A DNA stretch of 64,000 bases from Dielma fastidiosa (GTDB lineage: Bacteria > Bacillota_I > Bacilli_A > Erysipelotrichales > Erysipelotrichaceae). Below the pieces are notes generated by a model that was not told the origin of the DNA, made no database searches, and saw only the letters and a list, made by a program, of their open reading frames with translations. The stretch is from assembly GCF_000313565.1 (NCBI RefSeq), contig NZ_HE578929.1:69275-133274 (forward strand), given 5' to 3'. Shown piece after piece: positions 62,740 through 64,000 of the stretch. The translations under genes and the position numbers were made by a program. The first letter of the stretch is position 1. Every line of letters begins with the position of its first letter.

Positions 62740-62768
62740 TTGACGGGTATATTTAAAAATGATATGAT
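62740..62768 (+). promoter_or_regulatory. Promoter of the DEAD-box helicase gene
   Basis: TTGACG (62740-62745), a 17-bp spacer and TATGAT (62763-62768), leaving about a 60-nt leader with a small hairpin. Confidence 0.7.
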
Positions 62769-62837
62769 TAATCAGTTATTGTTAATATAGGCTAGAGTAC
62801 ATTAGTTTGTACTCGAATCATTAGAAAGAAGGTACAA

Positions 62838-64000
62838 ATGACAAATTTTAATGAATTAGGTTTAAGTAATGAAATTTTGAGAGCCGTCAGTGAGATGGGA
62901 TTTGAAAATGCAACCGACATACAGGCACAGGCAATCCCATATATCTTACAAGGGAGAGATGTGTTAGGTCGTTCTAATACAGGTACAGGCAAAACAGCAG
63001 CCTTTGGATTACCAGCTATCGATAAGGTAGATCCAACAAATCGCAAGCCGCAAATTCTTATTCTAAGTCCTACCAGAGAATTGGATATTCAGATTGCGAC
63101 TGAATTAAGAAAGTTTTCTAAATATAAAGAAGGTGTCAAAATCGTTCCGATTTATGGCGGTCAGCCAATTGACAGTCAGATTCAGCTGCTGAAGCGCGGC
63201 TGCGGTATTGTCGTAGGGACACCGGGCCGTGTGATGGATCATTTACGCCGCCGTACTTTAAAGCTTGATGAAATCAAGATGGTAATTCTTGATGAAGCAG
63301 ATGAAATGCTGAATATGGGCTTTAAAGAGGATATTGAAGAAATCTTAAAGGGCATGCCAAAGGAACAATATCAGATGACTTTGTTCTCTGCAACTATGCC
63401 AAACAGTATTATGGAAATTACAAGACAGTTTCAGCAGGATCCAGTCAGTGTTGAAATCAAGAGTACACAGCGTACGATCGATACTGTGGAACAAAGCTAT
63501 TATGAGTGTGGCCGCGGCAAGAAAACAAATGCGCTACGTATTCTGCTGAATGCTTTTGATCCAGAATTGACAATGATTTTCTGTAATACAAAAAAGATGG
63601 TGGATGAACTTGTCGATGAGTTGAATTCATATGACATTAAAGCTATTGGCCTGCATGGCGATATGAAGCAGCAGGCGCGTACTCGTGTCATGGATCAATT
63701 CCGTACTGGTAATTATCCGATATTGATTGCTACTGATGTTGCTGCAAGAGGCATTGATGTTGATAATATTGATCTGGTAGTCAATTATGATATACCGCAG
63801 GATAATGAGTATTACATTCATCGTGTAGGCCGTACAGGCCGTGCCGGTAAAAAGGGCAAGGCGATTACATTGATTGCCGGCAAGCGTCAGCGTCAGTTCA
63901 TTCGTGATATCATGCGTTATACGAAGACAGCCATCGCGCATCGTCAGCTGCCAAGCAGTGAAGAGTTATTGGAAGAGAGCAAACGCGCATTTGTGGCTCA
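62838..64000 (+). CDS. DEAD-box RNA helicase, 3' end outside the window
   Basis: The 387 visible codons cover the whole helicase core. Motifs: Q-motif FENATDIQAQAI, I NTGTGKTAA, Ia PTRELD, II DEADEM, III SATMP, V TDVAARGIDV and VI HRVGRTGRAG. This is a CshA/DeaD-like helicase that remodels RNA, often in ribosome assembly, decay or cold adaptation. ATG 62838 follows AGAAGG at suitable spacing. The C-terminal extension that would distinguish CshA from DbpA is off the edge. Confidence 0.93.
   Translation, partial: MTNFNELGLSNEILRAVSEMGFENATDIQAQAIPYILQGRDVLGRSNTGTGKTAAFGLPAIDKVDPTNRKPQILILSPTRELDIQIATELRKFSKYKEGVKIVPIYGGQPIDSQIQLLKRGCGIVVGTPGRVMDHLRRRTLKLDEIKMVILDEADEMLNMGFKEDIEEILKGMPKEQYQMTLFSATMPNSIMEITRQFQQDPVSVEIKSTQRTIDTVEQSYYECGRGKKTNALRILLNAFDPELTMIFCNTKKMVDELVDELNSYDIKAIGLHGDMKQQARTRVMDQFRTGNYPILIATDVAARGIDVDNIDLVVNYDIPQDNEYYIHRVGRTGRAGKKGKAITLIAGKRQRQFIRDIMRYTKTAIAHRQLPSSEELLEESKRAFVA

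Larger units (their letters stand above)
62503..62837 (+). other. Gene-free stretch before the DEAD-box gene
   Basis: Holds a strong terminator (62533-62562), the promoter at 62740-62768 and a leader with GAGTAC/GTACTC (62795-62814) as a small hairpin. Nothing else is recognised between 62565 and 62735. Confidence 0.5.

Overview
The window reads as chromosome of a strictly fermentative, low-to-moderate GC Bacillota, most like a gut Erysipelotrichia relative. The pointers are several PTS permeases, PRD-type regulators, a trimeric [FeFe] hydrogenase, catabolite-response (cre) sites, a T-box leader, TTG/GTG starts behind strong AGGAGG sites and a threonyl-tRNA synthetase without its TGS domain. 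The taxonomic call is inference; no rRNA is present. No CRISPR array, phage, integrase or intact transposase was seen.

Layout. 0.1-5.1 kb: a lactose/cellobiose-type PTS operon (IIA, GH1 phospho-glycosidase, IIC, IIB) diverging from a PRD regulator. 5.1-7.5 kb: small EamA protein, HD protein, peroxiredoxin and an unknown partner, tRNA-Ile(GAU). 7.5-10.9 kb: UbiX/UbiD/LpdD-like aromatic-acid decarboxylase operon with a divergent LysR regulator. 11-21.2 kb: a carbohydrate locus with a ChbG-like deacetylase, a PRD/EIIA regulator, a HAD phosphatase and a cre-controlled mannose-family PTS operon (IIC, IID, IIB, a membrane M28-like protein, a Nif3-like protein, IIA, two more ChbG-like deacetylases). 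21.3-24.5 kb: a cre-controlled glycerol-3-phosphate-dehydrogenase-like trio. 24.5-27.5 kb: a YtrA-type GntR/ABC cell-envelope module. 27.6-34.7 kb: YgiQ radical SAM protein, NagA, HAD phosphatase, mutarotase-like epimerase, ROK kinase, M29 aminopeptidase. 34.7-38.5 kb: T-box, thrS, then an ABC importer lacking its ATPase. 38.7-46.7 kb: a ten-gene [FeFe]-hydrogenase operon in which a NADH-linked hydrogenase is interleaved with regulatory proteins (two DRTGG, two HATPase, a PHP protein and a sensory-type hydrogenase-like protein).

47.1-62.5 kb is a foreign-looking block. It is bracketed by two direct copies (about 80% identical by eye) of a 68-bp element with an internal inverted repeat. It opens with a decayed AbiEi/AbiEii system, then a promoter/leader region with two near-identical 24-bp palindromes and a terminator-like hairpin, then one long operon: a DivIVA-like coiled coil, four extracytoplasmic or membrane-anchored proteins sharing domains (including a 922-residue secreted protein), a priming sugar-phosphate transferase, a WaaL/Wzy-like protein, two GT2 glycosyltransferases (one frameshifted at an A7 tract), a small lipoprotein and a UDP-sugar dehydrogenase. 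It has no flippase and few glycosyltransferases for a capsule locus. A surface glycan, or glycosylation of its own secreted proteins, is the most interesting reading. The window ends in a DEAD-box RNA helicase.

Together the genes describe uptake and phosphorylation of host-type glycans (phospho-beta-galactosides, N-acetylated sugars), their deacetylation and catabolism, and disposal of electrons through H2.
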